Below the pieces are notes generated by a model, which made no database searches, was not told where the DNA came from, and saw only the letters and a list, made by a program, of their open reading frames with translations. A DNA stretch of 46,726 nt from NCBI GenBank assembly GCA_900317305.1, contig ONGG01000036.1, positions 1-46,726 of the forward strand, written 5' to 3'. This stretch comes from an uncultured Prevotellaceae bacterium (GTDB taxonomy: Bacteria; Bacteroidota; Bacteroidia; Bacteroidales; Bacteroidaceae). Numbering within the stretch: the stretch's first letter is position 1; each line of letters begins with the position of its first letter. Below, in pieces: positions 44,579-46,726 of the stretch. Both the position numbers and the translations under genes were made by a program.

Positions 44579-45907
44579 ATGGCAAAACAATTGAAAAAAT
44601 GGCAAGGGTGGGCGCTTTTCGGAGGCGCCATGGTTGCCGTGTTCTTGTTGGGACTGCTCGTTTCCTCGCTCATGGAGCGCAGAGCCGAGGTGGCCAGCGT
44701 CTTCAACAACAAGCGCACAGAGTTCACCGACTCCATAGTTGCGCAAAACGAGAAGTTCAAGGCTGACTACCCACGCGAGTACGAGACATGGGCCATGACC
44801 GCCGACACCACGTTCCATTCGATGTACAACTCCTCACAGGAGGTCGACGTGCTCGAAGCACGTCCCGAGATGGTGGTGTTATGGGCAGGCTACGCTTTCT
44901 CGCGCCACTACAACACGCCGAGAGGACACAAACATTGTTTGGAAGACCTGAGGAAAATCCTGCGTACAGGCAACCCCGGTATCGACGGAGATGCTGACAT
45001 GCAACCCGCTACGTGCTGGACTTGCAAGGGACCCGATGTGCCGCGGATGATGCGCGAACTCAGCGATTCAAAATCTGTCTTCGCCCCGGGCAACTACTAC
45101 GCCAAGAAATGGAGCGAACTGGGCGCCGAGATGGTGAATACCGTGGGATGCTCCGACTGCCACGATGCCCGTACAATGGACCTGCGTCCTGCTCGCCCCG
45201 CCCTCTACGAGGCATGGGCTCGTGCAGGCAGAGATGTGCGCAAGGCAAGCCACCAGGAGATGCGCTCACTGGTCTGCGCACAGTGCCACACCGAATACTA
45301 CTTCATCAAGCCCGATGACCCGAAGAACCCCGGAAAGGCCAACTACCTGATGTTCCCGCAGGATAAGGGCATGACTTGCGAGGCCGCCGAGGAATATTAC
45401 GACTCCATCGGTTTTTATGACTATATCCACCCGCTGTCGAAAACGCCTATCCTCAAGGCTCAGCACCCAGGTTACGAGATTGCACTCCAGGGCATCCACG
45501 CTCAGCGAGGTGTGTCATGCGCCGACTGCCACATGCCTTACAAAAGCGAGGGTGGCGTGAAGTTCAGCGACCATCACATCATGTCGCCGCTGGCAAATAT
45601 CGACCGAACCTGCCAGACTTGTCACCGCCAGGATGCAGAGGTGCTGAGGCAGAATGTCTACGACCGCCAGGCAAAGTGCACCGAGGTGCGCAACCGTGCC
45701 GAACAGGAACTGGCTCGCGCTCACTTCGAGGCGAAGTTCCTCATCGACAAGGGTGCCACCGACGCCGAGATGAAACCCATACAGGACTTGCTGCGCAAGA
45801 GCCAGTGGCGCTGGGATTATGCCATCGCTTCGCATGGTGCTACTTTCCACGCACCGCAGGAGGTGACCCGATTGCTCTCGCATAGCGTCGACTATGCCCA
45901 TGGCTAA
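44579..45907 (+). CDS. nrfA: Ammonia-forming cytochrome c nitrite reductase NrfA, 3' end frameshifted
   Basis: This pentaheme periplasmic enzyme reduces nitrite to ammonium with six electrons from NrfH. It has an N-terminal signal-anchor (LFGGAMVAVFLLGLLVSSL). The catalytic heme site is CWTCK (146-150), with lysine as in all NrfA, and the other four are CSDCH 191-195, CAQCH 233-237, CADCH 314-318 and CQTCH 345-349. YYFIKPDD follows heme 3. The frame stops after 442 residues at DYAHG, but the +1 frame continues at once for 32 codons with charged helical text ending KLVEL, giving about 475 residues, the usual family size. One extra C in the CCC at 45897-45899 would explain this. All hemes are encoded before the break, so some function may remain. 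A sequencing error is possible. Confidence 0.9.
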   Translation: MAKQLKKWQGWALFGGAMVAVFLLGLLVSSLMERRAEVASVFNNKRTEFTDSIVAQNEKFKADYPREYETWAMTADTTFHSMYNSSQEVDVLEARPEMVVLWAGYAFSRHYNTPRGHKHCLEDLRKILRTGNPGIDGDADMQPATCWTCKGPDVPRMMRELSDSKSVFAPGNYYAKKWSELGAEMVNTVGCSDCHDARTMDLRPARPALYEAWARAGRDVRKASHQEMRSLVCAQCHTEYYFIKPDDPKNPGKANYLMFPQDKGMTCEAAEEYYDSIGFYDYIHPLSKTPILKAQHPGYEIALQGIHAQRGVSCADCHMPYKSEGGVKFSDHHIMSPLANIDRTCQTCHRQDAEVLRQNVYDRQAKCTEVRNRAEQELARAHFEAKFLIDKGATDAEMKPIQDLLRKSQWRWDYAIASHGATFHAPQEVTRLLSHSVDYAHG

Positions 45908-45998
45908 ACTGAAAGACAAGAAGAAGCGCTTCCTCGACACCGTTGTCCCGAAGTGGATCGACGAGGCGAAGAAGAACGGCAAGTTGGTAGAACTCTGA
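45900..45998 (+). other. nrfA: Displaced C-terminal codons of nrfA
   Basis: In the +1 frame relative to nrfA, 32 codons read MAKLKDKKKRFLDTVVPKWI and then DEAKKNGKLVEL. This is an amphipathic C-terminal helix that fits the end of NrfA. The ATG overlaps the nrfA stop, so it could also be read as a tiny coupled gene, but a frameshifted tail is the simpler view. Confidence 0.7.
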
Positions 45999-46025
45999 TT
46001 TTTCATTAGACAAGAAGAACTGCAA

Positions 46026-46064
46026 AAGGGGAGTCGGAAGGACATCGGTTCTGCGACTCCCCTT
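46026..46064 (+). terminator. Terminator-like hairpin after nrfA
   Basis: AAGGGGAGTCG pairs perfectly with CGACTCCCCTT over a 17-base loop, about 28 bp after the end of the nrfA tail. The tract that follows is only moderately T-rich (CTTCTTCC). Confidence 0.65.
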
Positions 46065-46100
46065 CTTCCGTAAGAAACAAAAAAATACTTCGCTTCTTCT

Positions 46101-46130
46101 TTTGTTTTACACTCCTAAAGTAGTAATTTT
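46101..46130 (+). promoter_or_regulatory. Promoter of the cytochrome c assembly gene
   Basis: TTG (46101-46103), a 19-bp spacer and TAATTTTG (46123-46130) form a canonical promoter. The ATG is 10 bp after the -7 box, so the mRNA has almost no leader. Confidence 0.75.
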
Positions 46131-46140
46131 GCGTCTTGAA

Positions 46141-46726
46141 ATGTGGAACAAACCTTGGAGAACAACCGAGGGCTTCGTCATCGGCGGAGGCCTCATCGTA
46201 GCAGGACTGTTGCTTGAACTGTGCGCAGGCGCGGTGGATTGGGATGCCTTCCGGTGGCCCGTCAATGCCATCGTGCTCGCCGCCTTCATCGTCATTATCG
46301 TGGCAATGGCGCTCTCGGCACGTAAGGTCTATGCCTTTCGCTTCCTCGGCAGCCATGCCGCGGCAGTGCCTGCCATTGTTTATGCTGTAGCACTCACCAT
46401 CATCATGGGACTCACACGGCAGACCGTCGACGGGCGAGGCGTGAACAACATGCTCACGTTCTGGCCTTTTGTCTTGACGTATGTCTACCTCGCTGTCATC
46501 CTGGGAATGGTGGTGGTGAAACGGTTGCGCCATCTCTCGTCGTGGAGGCGCGACGTGCCGTTCCTCCTCAACCATCTCGGCCTCTTCATCGCTCTCACTT
46601 GCGCCACACTGGGCAATGCCGACATGCAAAGGCTCAGGATGGTGACATCGGTGGAGGGGCCGGAGTGGCGCGCCCTCGACCAGCAACAACAGGTCGTGAC
46701 ACTCCCTCTTGCCATCCAACTGCAGC
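46141..46726 (+). CDS. Cytochrome c biogenesis protein, ResB/CcsB-like, partial
   Basis: The gene runs off the window after 195 codons and has no stop. The product begins MWNKPWRTTEGFVIGGG and has at least four membrane spans (about 12-30, 40-60, 73-90, 107-124), then NHLGLFIALTCATLGNADMQ and the start of a periplasmic domain. This resembles the ResB/CcsB part of system II heme-attachment machinery, which in Bacteroidota is commonly encoded after nrfHA, often followed by or fused to CcsA. It would attach heme to the CxxCH and CxxCK sites of NrfH and NrfA. The family assignment rests on this short pattern and on context. Confidence 0.75.
   Translation, partial: MWNKPWRTTEGFVIGGGLIVAGLLLELCAGAVDWDAFRWPVNAIVLAAFIVIIVAMALSARKVYAFRFLGSHAAAVPAIVYAVALTIIMGLTRQTVDGRGVNNMLTFWPFVLTYVYLAVILGMVVVKRLRHLSSWRRDVPFLLNHLGLFIALTCATLGNADMQRLRMVTSVEGPEWRALDQQQQVVTLPLAIQLQ

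Overview
The window looks like a chromosomal segment from a Bacteroidales bacterium, most probably Prevotellaceae. The evidence is the repeated use of the Bacteroidota promoter (TTG, 19-20 bp spacer, TAnnTTTG), secreted proteins with type IX-style C-termini, a DUF3244 protein, a TPR/transmembrane/HTH hybrid sensor-regulator, and an arabinose operon arranged as I remember it in Bacteroides thetaiotaomicron, including a Nudix-type AraR. No rRNA, tRNA or CRISPR array was seen.

Region 1 (1-6.4 kb) is accessory DNA. It holds an internally deleted IS5-type transposase, a very large (1652 aa) STAND-like NTPase with a C-terminal phospholipase-D-like domain and a translationally coupled 59-aa protein, and a decayed gene behind it. 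This is the best candidate for an undescribed (defence-like) system. Its P-loop lacks the usual lysine.

Region 2 (6.4-16.2 kb) is a surface-protein island. A TPR/HTH regulator, split by an apparent one-base deletion, sits between two near-identical operator-promoter modules. One module faces a leftward set (S74-chaperone protein with type IX sorting domain, C25 cysteine peptidase, secreted protein). The other lies in a divergent region between the leftward DUF3244/regulator genes and a rightward lipoprotein that is followed by two secreted proteins. An IS4-type remnant lies inside the island.

Region 3 (16.2-33.5 kb) is sugar catabolism on the minus strand. After birA comes a nine-gene arabinose/pentose operon (galM-like lipoprotein, araP, araR, araD, araA, FGGY kinase, GH51 arabinofuranosidase, tkt, rpiB) read from one palindrome-rich promoter. 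Upstream is a galactose cluster (galM, gluP, a four-helix-bundle gene flanked by inverted heptamer repeats, galK). Secreted arabinofuranosidase releases arabinose, AraP imports it, AraA/kinase/AraD convert it to xylulose 5-phosphate, and Tkt and RpiB feed the pentose phosphate pathway.

Region 4 (33.6-43 kb) is mainly housekeeping: grpE-dnaJ-folC, an ABC-F ATPase whose second ATP site is degenerate, an RluA-type pseudouridine synthase, a small membrane protein and a secreted GH2 glycosidase.

Region 5 (43-46.7 kb) is respiratory ammonification: a Crp/Fnr regulator divergent from nrfH-nrfA, with a palindrome at the position expected of an activator site, then a ResB/CcsB-like cytochrome c assembly gene cut by the window end. 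nrfA carries an apparent one-base frameshift near its 3' end.
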